DNA of 61,080 bases from Clostridia bacterium (GTDB lineage: Bacteria > Bacillota > Clostridia > Saccharofermentanales > Saccharofermentanaceae): the NCBI GenBank assembly GCA_016287245.1, contig JAEEWG010000018.1, forward strand, positions 1-61,080, written 5' to 3'. Below are positions 47,845 to 55,979 of the stretch, in pieces (positions within the stretch are counted from its first letter, which is position 1; each line of letters starts with the position of its first letter). The position numbers and the translations under genes are program-made. The notes beneath the pieces are model-generated. The model searched no databases. It had not been told where the DNA came from and saw only the letters and a list, made by a program, of their open reading frames with translations.

Positions 47845-48435
47845 CTATTCCGGATCATGGATGCCCTTGCTCGGAGATAGTTTGTTATATTTCAGTTTGC
47901 CGACGATTCTTGAGATTGCTGCTAGGAAAAAAGCGGCAGAAAATGCACATAAGAATCTGTCAAAGAATATGCTTACGAGTATTGTGAGAATTAGAGTAGA
48001 AAGAGTCACAATGACCGAACGGATGGACAAGGGCTTTCTTTTAGGCTCGAGAAAGGATTTGTTCGGATGAATCGTTAACGGAATCATAAGTAGTACGAGC
48101 GTGCTGATACCTGTGATAATATGAAGAACGGCAGGGTAATCTTGTAGAAAAACAAATGATAGACCAACCATCAATCCGCACGTCATTGTCAGAAAGCATT
48201 TTAGATGTGAGTTTGCATGATACCCTCCACCGAATGATTGGAACGTATAGAAACCAAGAATAATAATAGCGGCGCTCCAGAACTGTTTCAAAACAAGACC
48301 GATGAGCAGGAGAGCAAGCGTAGACCAGATTGTATAGAAGATAATATCAAATCCATATTCGTAGATTTCACGATCGTCCTTGGGAATATACTCATTTTCT
48401 ATCAAATGGTCAGTAAGTTTTTGAATCAGTGTCAT
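47845..48435 (-). CDS. agrB: AgrB-type peptide-processing membrane protease
   Basis: A 196-residue membrane cysteine endopeptidase that cleaves the AgrD prepeptide C-terminally and cyclises it. The catalytic pair is visible in GGGYHANSHLKC: His73 and Cys80 with the family's exact 7-residue spacing. About five hydrophobic helices follow. It begins 5 nt after agrC and shares its operon; GGGGAG lies at the agrC end. Unlike the usual order, agrD is not downstream; the candidate is divergent at 50679. Confidence 0.92.
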   Translation of the reverse strand: MTLIQKLTDHLIENEYIPKDDREIYEYGFDIIFYTIWSTLALLLIGLVLKQFWSAAIIILGFYTFQSFGGGYHANSHLKCFLTMTCGLMVGLSFVFLQDYPAVLHIITGISTLVLLMIPLTIHPNKSFLEPKRKPLSIRSVIVTLSTLILTILVSIFFDRFLCAFSAAFFLAAISRIVGKLKYNKLSPSKGIHDPE

Positions 48436-48440
48436 GAGAT

Positions 48441-49751
48441 TTACTCCCCATTGCTTTTGTCTGACGGGTGCTTTTCTGGAGGAATGAGTGCGAATACTCT
48501 AAACAGATTTTCTGATAGTGCAACCTCGAAAGTGCCATTTGATTCATCTACGAGTCGTTTCATGATGGATATACCAAGTCCATGGTATGGTTCAACCTTA
48601 TTACTTAAAAACGAAGCACGTTTCATTTTGGGAAGAACTCCTAGTAATGGGTTCTCGCATATGATAGCTAGACCTGCAGGAGAGTAAGTAAATTGTAGAT
48701 AAACATACCGATCTCCTTGGCAATGCTTTCTATTATTTAGTGCTTCTACAGCATTATCCAGCATATTGGAAACAAGAGAACACAAAGCAAAATCAGAGAT
48801 ATTCATGCCGCCGGTATAGTGAAGGTTTGATCCGCGAAATTCTATACCATTAGTGTGAAGTTTATTTAATTTGACTGCAAGAACAGAATCCAGTGTCTGG
48901 TTTCCGGAACTGTATAGTGGCAATACCTGTAACTCCAGGTTGCTCAGATACTCAGGTTCTCTCTGGAGTATTCCGGTTTTCACCATTTCCTGAATATCAC
49001 GAACATATGCCCGCATGTCATGACGCAACTGAAGCATCTCACCATACACATGTTGCAGATCCTCGGATTGACTACGAGCTTCTTTTAGCATTTCTTCCTG
49101 TAAAACGAGGGCTTGCTTTTCTTTTTCATATTGCTCAAGAAGACGATAATTTATCAGGATGATAACTGCAATAGAAATTGAAATGATGCATCCTATGAAG
49201 AGCCAAACAAGTGATATTTCAAACTGATTTCTAAGTTTAAAGAATACATCGACCAGAAAGGAACAAAGAAGAACAGCAAACAATAGAAGATACGGAGGTT
49301 GAATAGAATGTGATTTCCCGGGAAACAATCGCGTAATTAGCCAAAGACCGAGCCAGACTAGGAAATTAGCGGATAACGTGAATATTATACGAACTACTCC
49401 TGAGGAAAGAAGTTCGTCTGTGTCCGCACCTGCTATCAAACTAACGAATTGATAAGATATGCCAGTGATTCCCATGGACATAATAATCAGGATAGTTACC
49501 CAAAAGAGTTTTTGTAAAAGAGTTCCATCGAAGAAAAACGCTGCGTAAAATACTATGAACACGAAGATCCAAGTATCCCATTCAGGTAGAGAAAAGAATA
49601 GATACATTGAGAGTGCGGTAGCGGTCATTAGAGCGCAAATCCCAAAGGACCAATGCTCCCTCTTTCTTTTGCAAAGCATTTTTGTAATGAACCACGTGAA
49701 AAGCAGCCCTTGAAATAGGTTTATCAGTATTTCATAAACTATCCAGAACAT
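48441..49751 (-). CDS. agrC: AgrC-type sensor histidine kinase
   Basis: A 436-residue receptor kinase for a peptide pheromone. Six or seven hydrophobic helices (about 1-205) form the sensor; a coiled coil (EQYEKEKQALVLQEEMLKEARSQ) leads to the phospho-acceptor His in LQLRHDMRAYVRD and a HATPase_c_5 domain with NMLDNAVEAL and YHGLGISIMKRL. The ATG at 49751 follows the agrA stop after 1 nt with AAAAAGG upstream; the TTG at 49778 is unlikely. It pairs with the LytTR regulator just upstream. Confidence 0.93.
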   Translation of the reverse strand: MFWIVYEILINLFQGLLFTWFITKMLCKRKREHWSFGICALMTATALSMYLFFSLPEWDTWIFVFIVFYAAFFFDGTLLQKLFWVTILIIMSMGITGISYQFVSLIAGADTDELLSSGVVRIIFTLSANFLVWLGLWLITRLFPGKSHSIQPPYLLLFAVLLCSFLVDVFFKLRNQFEISLVWLFIGCIISISIAVIILINYRLLEQYEKEKQALVLQEEMLKEARSQSEDLQHVYGEMLQLRHDMRAYVRDIQEMVKTGILQREPEYLSNLELQVLPLYSSGNQTLDSVLAVKLNKLHTNGIEFRGSNLHYTGGMNISDFALCSLVSNMLDNAVEALNNRKHCQGDRYVYLQFTYSPAGLAIICENPLLGVLPKMKRASFLSNKVEPYHGLGISIMKRLVDESNGTFEVALSENLFRVFALIPPEKHPSDKSNGE

Positions 49752-49752
49752 C

Positions 49753-50493
49753 TCAATAGACCTTTTTATAATGTTCAATCATACGGTTAGTAAGTTCTGC
49801 TTTGTATTTTCTGCTGACTGGAACTTCGGCATGATTCTGCAAAACAACTATATGGTTGCTGTATTGCAATACATAATTTAAATTTACTATGTAACTGCGA
49901 TGGCATTGAAAGAAATCTGAGGAGAGCGCCTCTTCAATAAGATTTGAGAAACTTGTGCCAGAAAGACTGATCTCGGTAACAGAACCATCTGTTAGTATTA
50001 GTTTTGCACGATGATCAGTTGTGATCGATTCGATATATAAAATCTGATCACTTTCAATAATGATTCTTTGACGATCACTTTGAAAAATGAATGCATTATT
50101 CTTCTTTTGTCTTGATTTGGAATATAACTCGTCAAGAGCAGCATGTATTTTTCGAGGATTAATTGGTTTTAACATATACCGAAAAGCAGAGATTTCAAAA
50201 GCGCTTTCAAAATACTCCGGACTATTAGTTGTGAAAATGATAGAAGCACGTCGATTGTAATGATGTATTCTTTCGGCTACACGGAACCCTGTGCTACGGT
50301 CTTTGTTTGTCATTATATCTAAGAAAAAAGCATCATATGAGTTGATTTCCGGGAGCGCAAAGAGAAAAGCGTCTATATCGTGATAAGAGAATATGACGAT
50401 ATCAGAATAAGAATGTTGCTGCTTCCAAGTTTGAATGGTACAAACCAACTTGTTTAGATCTTTTTCGTTATCATCAAATACCACAATTTTCAT
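49753..50493 (-). CDS. agrA: AgrA-type LytTR response regulator
   Basis: A 246-residue regulator: a receiver domain (about 1-120) with the phosphorylatable Asp in FFLDIM and a conserved Lys in YMLKPI, and a LytTR DNA-binding domain (about 140-245; ILYIES, FFQCHRSYIVNLNYV, VPVSRKYK). LytTR proteins bind pairs of direct repeats, and such a pair lies upstream of this gene. The ATG at 50493 has AGGAAG 11 nt before it; a longer frame to 50622 adds a non-homologous stretch. First gene of agrA-agrC-agrB. Confidence 0.93.
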   Translation of the reverse strand: MKIVVFDDNEKDLNKLVCTIQTWKQQHSYSDIVIFSYHDIDAFLFALPEINSYDAFFLDIMTNKDRSTGFRVAERIHHYNRRASIIFTTNSPEYFESAFEISAFRYMLKPINPRKIHAALDELYSKSRQKKNNAFIFQSDRQRIIIESDQILYIESITTDHRAKLILTDGSVTEISLSGTSFSNLIEEALSSDFFQCHRSYIVNLNYVLQYSNHIVVLQNHAEVPVSRKYKAELTNRMIEHYKKVY

Positions 50494-50582
50494 GATGTCT
50501 ATACTTCCTGATAATACCCTGTAGAATACATGTTGAAATCTATCTTCAGTATAGCATGGCCGTAATAACGCTATCCATACCA

Positions 50583-50616
50583 TTCTTGCATATTTTAGGG
50601 GGGTTCTTGCATATTT
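50583..50616. promoter_or_regulatory. Direct-repeat LytTR-type operator between agrA and agrD
   Basis: TTCTTGCATATTT occurs at 50583-50595 and 50604-50616, a 21-bp period with identical 13-bp copies. Two same-face repeats one LytTR turn pair apart are the known geometry of AgrA binding sites. It lies in the 186-bp gap that separates agrA from agrD and could activate both directions. Confidence 0.75.
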
Positions 50617-50678
50617 GAACAAATTCGTGTTGATTCGTGGTAGGCTGAATCTATCAAAAAATAAGGAGGATATGCATT

Positions 50679-50819
50679 ATGACACACCAGAAGACAAAAG
50701 AATACAAGGTTAAGGAAGCAATTCTGCATTCAGTTAAGAAGACAGCTGTACGGAATGCAGGGATTCCAAGTTTAAAAGGAGCTTTCGAAAAAAGAGTACC
50801 GGAAGAACTAAGAAAATGA
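50679..50819 (+). CDS. agrD: AgrD-like cyclic peptide precursor lacking cysteine
   Basis: A 46-residue ORF with a strong ribosome site (AAGGAGGA, 8 nt before the ATG). The N-terminal two thirds are basic and helical (KVKEAILHSVKKTAVRNAG). The end, RVPEELRK, matches the conserved C-terminal tail of AgrD-type autoinducers (PEELxK), which AgrB recognises. The residues just before it, IPSLKGAF, would form the signal. There is no Cys; Ser31 would make a lactone ring, as in some Staphylococcus AgrD (e.g. S. intermedius). The C-terminal ring residue is Ala35 or Phe36. It is divergent from agrA-C-B and followed by the secreted-protein operon on the same strand. Confidence 0.75.
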   Translation: MTHQKTKEYKVKEAILHSVKKTAVRNAGIPSLKGAFEKRVPEELRK

Positions 50820-50849
50820 AGAACGACGAAAGGCGTCAAAATTATTTGA

Positions 50850-50869
50850 CGAGGGGGGGGTACGCCTCG
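50850..50869 (+). repeat. G8 tract within a short hairpin
   Basis: CGAGG and CCTCG flank a run of eight G residues (50853-50860) in the gap between agrD and the secreted-protein gene. No T run follows, so it is not a terminator. Homopolymer tracts of this length can slip. Confidence 0.5.
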
Positions 50870-50958
50870 AAAAGGAAACTCAATTTGATTACTTTTGCAG
50901 AGTTATTGTTCCTAGTTGGTATTTTTGTATTGATACAACATTTTTAGAGGAGGATATT

Positions 50959-51372
50959 ATGAAGACATCATCAAAACACAGACGATTACTGTTTGTGACA
51001 ATTGCTATCTTTGTACTTGCATCGTTTACAACAATGGTCAGTGCATATTCGAACAGTGGTAGCTTTTTCCTTATCTATAAGAACGCACCCACAGGAAATA
51101 CTACCCACAAGGCTTTGGATATCACGGTTTCAGGTAATGGATACAGAGCAACTGTGACTGAACTTTCGGGTGGTGCGATTTATAGAACAGTGTCAATTGG
51201 ATCAGCAAATGCAGACAGTGGTGCGTACACTACATTCACTGCAACCGGCTCGCATAATTATACTTGCTATCCATACCCAAGTTCTTCACAATATGTTACG
51301 TTCCATTGCTACTTGCACTATTATGATAATCAAGGTTCAGCTGCGGCAAGGGGTACAGTTGAACGAAGATGA
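50959..51372 (+). CDS. Small secreted protein of unknown function
   Basis: A 137-residue protein with a Sec signal peptide (basic MKTSSKHRR, hydrophobic core, cleavage likely after VSA at 29). The mature part of about 108 residues is rich in Tyr, Ser, Thr and Gly with alternating pattern suggestive of a beta-sandwich, and has two Cys (103, 117) that could pair. No known bacteriocin or toxin family is recognised. AGAGGAGGA precedes the ATG. It is the first gene of a four-gene run after agrD and overlaps the next gene (ATGA at 51369-51372), so output from the run is coupled. Bacteriocin, adhesin or signal-bound surface protein are all possible. Confidence 0.75.
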   Translation: MKTSSKHRRLLFVTIAIFVLASFTTMVSAYSNSGSFFLIYKNAPTGNTTHKALDITVSGNGYRATVTELSGGAIYRTVSIGSANADSGAYTTFTATGSHNYTCYPYPSSSQYVTFHCYLHYYDNQGSAAARGTVERR

Positions 51373-52511
51373 GATTACGTAGGTTAGAAGTAATCGGGCT
51401 TATTTGCACAATTGCATTAGCTGGAGTAGCATGTAAAGCTGCTCCGGCTAATGCTTCTTGTGATAAAAACGATTATGAGTCATTGTATACTGTGTACGAT
51501 AATCTGGATTTCTCTAAAACTATTATATGCAGTCAAGGATGCCCAACGACACATGAAATACGAAAGGCAAAAGGTATTCCTTTGGAGAAATTGACGGAAA
51601 ACGATGTTCAAGAGTATTACAATTGCCTTAAATCAATATTCCCAACAGTAATGGAGGAGTTAATCAGAAATCATAGTGAGGATAATGCTGCATTTTTGGA
51701 ATATGATGATGGAATCGTGAAGAGCGAATTCATGCATTCAACACTACATATTAATACCGGAATAGTCGCACGAGACCTGGGAAAGCATGCAAGCACAACA
51801 TATTTGCCAGAGTTCCAAACCATTGAAGATGAGTATTATCTTCCTGAATTTGATGAAATTGGAGAAAAACGCATCCAGTTAATTCAGGGTTCGGCATATC
51901 TCAAGGAAATCATTCAGAATAATGATAAGTTGCTAAACACTATAGATTTTCCTTATATGGATTCTTCGATTAGCGTAAGAACTAACAGAGTCAGGATTTA
52001 CAAAATAGATAATACGAAAAGTGTTGTAGCCTGTTATTCTCAAGCTATAGTTAGTGAAATACCGGTGGATAATGAGTCTGGCTATGACAACCTTGAAGAC
52101 AGCACTGAGGACGTCTCCTCTCAAACCTGGAGATGTGTTACGATATATGTTGATGAGAATACTGTCGACGTTTATGATATTTACAGAGGAATCTCTTTTG
52201 AGACAGCGATAGAAAAATCGGAGCAAGGAATAACACTTGAAGAAGCGCTGAACAAGGTAAGTGCGGTGCTACAACATGATCGGCTGTACAGTGTATTAAC
52301 AGTTGAGTATGTATACGCATATCTTCCATCAGATCCAGAGTATCTGTATTATAACGGAGAAGGCCCGTTCGAGTGGTTTACATCATACATGCTTTTACCA
52401 AAATGGAAGATTGTAGTTCAAGACCACTTAACTGGAGACAGATACTCAGTCCTAGTTTCATTTTTGTCAGATGAAGTAGATGTATACAGAATAGTGGAGC
52501 TTGGTTATTGA
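51369..52511 (+). CDS. Lipoprotein of unknown function
   Basis: A 380-residue exported protein. The signal region (about 1-22) ends in a lipobox-like LAGVAC. The mature part starts with a Cys pair region (ASCDKNDY ... ICSQGCPTTHE) and continues as an acidic, mixed alpha/beta chain without a recognised domain. It overlaps the upstream stop by 4 nt (ATGA) and the next gene by 1 nt (TGATG), so the three genes are translationally coupled. Confidence 0.7.
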   Translation: MRLRRLEVIGLICTIALAGVACKAAPANASCDKNDYESLYTVYDNLDFSKTIICSQGCPTTHEIRKAKGIPLEKLTENDVQEYYNCLKSIFPTVMEELIRNHSEDNAAFLEYDDGIVKSEFMHSTLHINTGIVARDLGKHASTTYLPEFQTIEDEYYLPEFDEIGEKRIQLIQGSAYLKEIIQNNDKLLNTIDFPYMDSSISVRTNRVRIYKIDNTKSVVACYSQAIVSEIPVDNESGYDNLEDSTEDVSSQTWRCVTIYVDENTVDVYDIYRGISFETAIEKSEQGITLEEALNKVSAVLQHDRLYSVLTVEYVYAYLPSDPEYLYYNGEGPFEWFTSYMLLPKWKIVVQDHLTGDRYSVLVSFLSDEVDVYRIVELGY

Positions 52512-53293
52512 TGGAAACGGAAAACAAAAACAGACGTATATTTTGGCCGAATAAACGTGCTATGTGGATGACACGAGTACTTATGCTTACTTCTGCTTTT
52601 TTCTCGGTCCCGATGTATATTTCTTACTTTAAGAACTCTGTTTCATCGAACATAATGGAATCGTTCGTTTCCGCTGGGAATACGGTCTTCGTGATGATTA
52701 TATTATTTGAACTGCTGATATATGCAGATACGTGTGCCAGAAATCCTAAATCATATAAGAGTCTTGTTAGAAATCTCTTGCTCTCCTATGTACGCTTGAG
52801 CATATGTTTAATAGCTTTTTTGGTTTCATTACAAATGCTCTGTGCGCCTATATCTTTCATATCAAATAAATGGAGTTTTCAAGTAGTAAAGAATTCTGTT
52901 CCTATTCCAGTGTATCTATACACTAGAAATAGTGTGGGTGAAGCATATTTGATCACGATGCTTTTGATTCTTCTTGCGCTCTTTGCATGCATGACGGTGT
53001 TGTACTATTTCAGAGTTTCGAACGATCATCTTCAAGGATATGTTTTTCTATTTGTTTTTATGTTTATGGGATTCTATGCATCATTAAAAGAGTTCAGGTG
53101 GGCATGGTTGTTTCCATATTCACATACGATAGCTGCCGAGCATTTCAAACACATATATATCGGAGAAATCCAACCTATTTGGAGCTCGTTTCTATATTTT
53201 GTTTTGGTAATTGTTGTAATGGTAATAGTGACTAGTCTAGCACTAAGAAAAGAGAAAAAACAGATGGAGCACTTTCAACTAAGAAGAATGTGA
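52511..53293 (+). CDS. Six-helix membrane protein of unknown function
   Basis: A 260-residue integral membrane protein with about six hydrophobic helices in two groups (about 20-110 and 150-245) and short charged loops. No EAA loop or known transporter motif is visible, so it is not a classic ABC permease. The ATG at 52511 shares a base with the preceding stop. It may be an immunity, export or anchoring partner of the secreted protein. Confidence 0.7.
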   Translation: METENKNRRIFWPNKRAMWMTRVLMLTSAFFSVPMYISYFKNSVSSNIMESFVSAGNTVFVMIILFELLIYADTCARNPKSYKSLVRNLLLSYVRLSICLIAFLVSLQMLCAPISFISNKWSFQVVKNSVPIPVYLYTRNSVGEAYLITMLLILLALFACMTVLYYFRVSNDHLQGYVFLFVFMFMGFYASLKEFRWAWLFPYSHTIAAEHFKHIYIGEIQPIWSSFLYFVLVIVVMVIVTSLALRKEKKQMEHFQLRRM

Positions 53294-53327
53294 ATTTCTG
53301 CAAGTAAGAGAGGATGTGAGAGAATAT

Positions 53328-55592
53328 ATGAAGAAGATTATAGCGTCAAGCATTTGTTTTATGCTACTGATTCCAATGACAGCATGCCATAAGTCAGATA
53401 AAGATCAGGTGACGAGAGGTTCGGAAGAATCTTCTTCTCGAGTGATTACCGAAGAAACATATCCTCATATTCTGAACGAAGAATCATACATGGAATGGTG
53501 GGATGATAAAGAAGTCGAGATTTTGCCGGATGCCGTTCGAAAAGCGGAAGTTTGGGATGACGGCTACATGCAATCTGAATTCTATGCTTTGGTAGGAGAG
53601 AAAGCATATTTCATTCATGAAGGACAACGTAGTCAGAGGGATACTGAGCAATGCCTATATAGATTTCTGTCCTGCTATGATACTGCTTCCGACAATCAGA
53701 GTGCTTTGTGGTGCGTAGATTTACTCTCATCTTTTGATGTCGGAGAGAATGATTCAGTTACAGTAAAGAACATTCATGAATCAGATGGGAAGACAAAAAT
53801 ACTGGTTGAGAAGCGCATATCTGCGGACATGTCGACAGAATGGTGTGAGTATGACGTAAATGCAGAGACCGGCGAAATGACCGATCCTCAACCTATTATT
53901 CTTGATCCGGATAATGGAACCAAACTGAATCCCGGTACGCTAGGAGGATTTGTGTTTGCTTCAGGGAAGTATTATCTCTATGGCTATCCACAAGGCGCAA
54001 ATACATCCGGGAAGCCGGCAATAGTCGTTTCTGATGGTTCTTCCTGCTCACAGATCAATACTGGCGAGATTGAAATCATCAATGACATTGGAGTGTTCGA
54101 TGATAACACAATCATCGTAAATGGTTCTTCTGCTCAAAGTGCAAAAGCCTGGCTGATCAGTACTTCGAGTGATAGCATTACCGGAACGGTCGATATCCCG
54201 GAGCAGTATCTCCATTTCAAACAGTTAATGAACGGACTGGGTTTTGTTTCTGTCGAAAATAGAAAACTAATGTGTTGGTCTTTCTCAGAAAAGCAAGAGA
54301 ATAAGATTCTGGATTTTAACTTTACAGGTATTTCGTATACAGATTCCCGAGATGCACAGCTTGTTTCAGCGAAAGAAAATCAAGTGATTGTGGTAAATAC
54401 CATAGAGGCGGTTCCATATATGCATACTTTGACCAAGTCCTCTAATAACCCACATATCGGAAAACGTGTAATCAAATGTGCATATTTTCAGGAAGTTACT
54501 GAACTTGCTGCAAAGGCAGTACAGAGATTCAACAATAACAGCAATGAATACTATGCGATCATTATCGATGATTATCGTTTCTGGAATTATGTAGATGATG
54601 ATGCACTTTCTGAAGATACGACGCGGGAGTTCAACCGTGCTCGAGGGGAGGCATCGACTGCTCTGATGGCAGATATAGTTTCCGGAAAGGGCCCGGATGT
54701 GCTTCTGGACGGATCTGAATACATGGAGATCCAAAGCCCCAAGTATTTGGTCGATCTGAAAGGGAAAATCGACGAGTTGCAGTTGAACCAAGATGACTAT
54801 TTTCTTCATATTTTCGAAATGGCAGAACTAGAAGGCAAAGAATTCTACATTCCTCTTCAGTTTACGTTATCCGGATTTCTTTTGAGCGAGGATAAAGCTG
54901 ACAATCGAAAAGGTATTAAAATATCCGATTATCAGTCGTTTGTACAAACCGTCTACAATGGAAATGACCCGCTCTACAGCTTAGCGGACAGAACGACTTA
55001 CTTTGATTATCTTCTTGGGAACTGCTTTGATATGTTCATAGGAGAGAACGGGAAATACGATTTTGATAACAGTGCTTTTCGAGAGATTGCTCAGTATATT
55101 CAGGCGAATATACCTGAAAAGATCAACATAGAAAGCGGATCGGTTATCCCGGTTGCCAGTATGTATGGATATTCATTTGATAAAAGGAATGGAACCGCGG
55201 TAAATGGGAAGGTGTTGGTTGGTATTCCATCTCCTGACGAGCGGGGCCCATATATGAAGTTGGTATCTTGTGCTGCAATTACAGCGTGTTCATCGTGTCA
55301 GGATGGCGCATGGGAACTTGTTCGTACGATGCTTGACGAAGATGTACAGACTCAGGACTTGTATTTTCCGGTTTGCCGAAGCGCATTTGAGAAAACCGAT
55401 ATGGATCAATCTATCGAAGATAGTTACCTTCGTGCTATTGAAAGCTGCTCAAGATATTGGATCAATGACTACACGGCAATCAGTATAATCAACGAAGAAA
55501 TGCCGGCATACTTCTATGGACAAAAGAGTTTGGATGATGTAATAGCCATCATCAATAACCGAATATCCCTGCTACAGGATGAAAGAGGATAA
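53328..55592 (+). CDS. Solute-binding-like lipoprotein, paralogue of the one at 22038
   Basis: A lipoprotein of about 754 residues with lipobox MTAC. The first roughly 375 residues are an unknown domain; the rest resembles a family 1 solute-binding protein (SGKGPDVLLDGS, YLVDLKGKI, FYIPLQFTLSGF, ending NEEMPAYFYGQKSLDDVIAIINNR). The core lipoprotein at 22038 shares the same layout and anchors: SGTGPDVIF, FFIPTSFTLSG and EELPGFFLGQKDLNTVIATINNR. No ABC partner is present. The exact start is uncertain: ATG at 53328 or GTG at 53316. It closes the operon. Confidence 0.8.
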   Translation: MKKIIASSICFMLLIPMTACHKSDKDQVTRGSEESSSRVITEETYPHILNEESYMEWWDDKEVEILPDAVRKAEVWDDGYMQSEFYALVGEKAYFIHEGQRSQRDTEQCLYRFLSCYDTASDNQSALWCVDLLSSFDVGENDSVTVKNIHESDGKTKILVEKRISADMSTEWCEYDVNAETGEMTDPQPIILDPDNGTKLNPGTLGGFVFASGKYYLYGYPQGANTSGKPAIVVSDGSSCSQINTGEIEIINDIGVFDDNTIIVNGSSAQSAKAWLISTSSDSITGTVDIPEQYLHFKQLMNGLGFVSVENRKLMCWSFSEKQENKILDFNFTGISYTDSRDAQLVSAKENQVIVVNTIEAVPYMHTLTKSSNNPHIGKRVIKCAYFQEVTELAAKAVQRFNNNSNEYYAIIIDDYRFWNYVDDDALSEDTTREFNRARGEASTALMADIVSGKGPDVLLDGSEYMEIQSPKYLVDLKGKIDELQLNQDDYFLHIFEMAELEGKEFYIPLQFTLSGFLLSEDKADNRKGIKISDYQSFVQTVYNGNDPLYSLADRTTYFDYLLGNCFDMFIGENGKYDFDNSAFREIAQYIQANIPEKINIESGSVIPVASMYGYSFDKRNGTAVNGKVLVGIPSPDERGPYMKLVSCAAITACSSCQDGAWELVRTMLDEDVQTQDLYFPVCRSAFEKTDMDQSIEDSYLRAIESCSRYWINDYTAISIINEEMPAYFYGQKSLDDVIAIINNRISLLQDERG

Positions 55593-55841
55593 GTATAGAC
55601 ATGATTTTTTTACTTCAAAGCACATAGATGTTGTAGTGCCGAAATAGTTTTCATTTACGCTTGCCAAGCTTATTTTCAAGAGAAAAAGCAGCAATACGGC
55701 TTCAAATACTGACGACAGTTTTGACGACATTTATGAAAGAAAGCAATGGAAAAAGTGGACTGACCGATACTTTTCACATTGTTATATGGTCTAGAAGTGC
55801 CTATTTTTAATATATTGGTGAGAAAGGGTTATTTCGATACT
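55593..55841. other. Right end of the element, no gene seen
   Basis: About 250 bp of AT-rich sequence between the last operon gene and attR. I see no gene, clear hairpin or repeat; it may hold arm sites for the integrase. Confidence 0.5.
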
Positions 55842-55866
55842 GGTTCGAATCCCACCGGCTCCGCCA
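55842..55866. repeat. Attachment site attR
   Basis: A 25-bp perfect copy of the tRNA-Ser 3' end (see attL). The sequence beyond it is the original flank of the tRNA. Confidence 0.93.
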
Positions 55867-55871
55867 TGAAC

Positions 55872-55900
55872 ACCCGGTAACATGAGTTATCGGGTTTTTT
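55872..55900 (+). terminator. Displaced original terminator of tRNA-Ser
   Basis: CCCGGTAAC (55873-55881), loop ATGA, GTTATCGGG (55886-55894) with one G-U pair, then six T residues. It lies 6 nt after the attR CCA, the place a tRNA terminator would have before the element inserted. Confidence 0.8.
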
Positions 55901-55979
55901 CTTGCTTTCTTTTGTAAAAATAGGTTGAATAATAGCTATAATTGATAGTATAGTGTAATCAAAGAACGGAGGTGTTCTC

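Larger units (their letters stand above)
43693..55866. mobile_element. 12.2-kb integrated element in tRNA-Ser carrying an Agr system
   Basis: The element is bounded by a 25-bp direct repeat of the tRNA-Ser 3' end. It contains, left to right: a tyrosine integrase, a zinc-finger protein, an excisionase-like protein, a replication-type protein, a structured noncoding region with iteron-like repeats, agrB-agrC-agrA (minus strand), agrD, and a four-gene operon for secreted and membrane proteins. No relaxase, conjugation gene, capsid or lysis gene is seen, so it is neither a complete conjugative element nor a prophage; it may be mobilised in trans. Composition is visibly more AT-rich than the core genes to the left. 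Confidence 0.9.

Noticed and set aside
47834..48070. Plus-strand frame opposite agrB
   Set aside because: AgrB has its catalytic motif on the other strand; this frame is its shadow.
50654..50839. Minus-strand 61-codon frame over agrD
   Set aside because: It has no ribosome site, while the plus-strand frame has AAGGAGGA and the AgrD tail.
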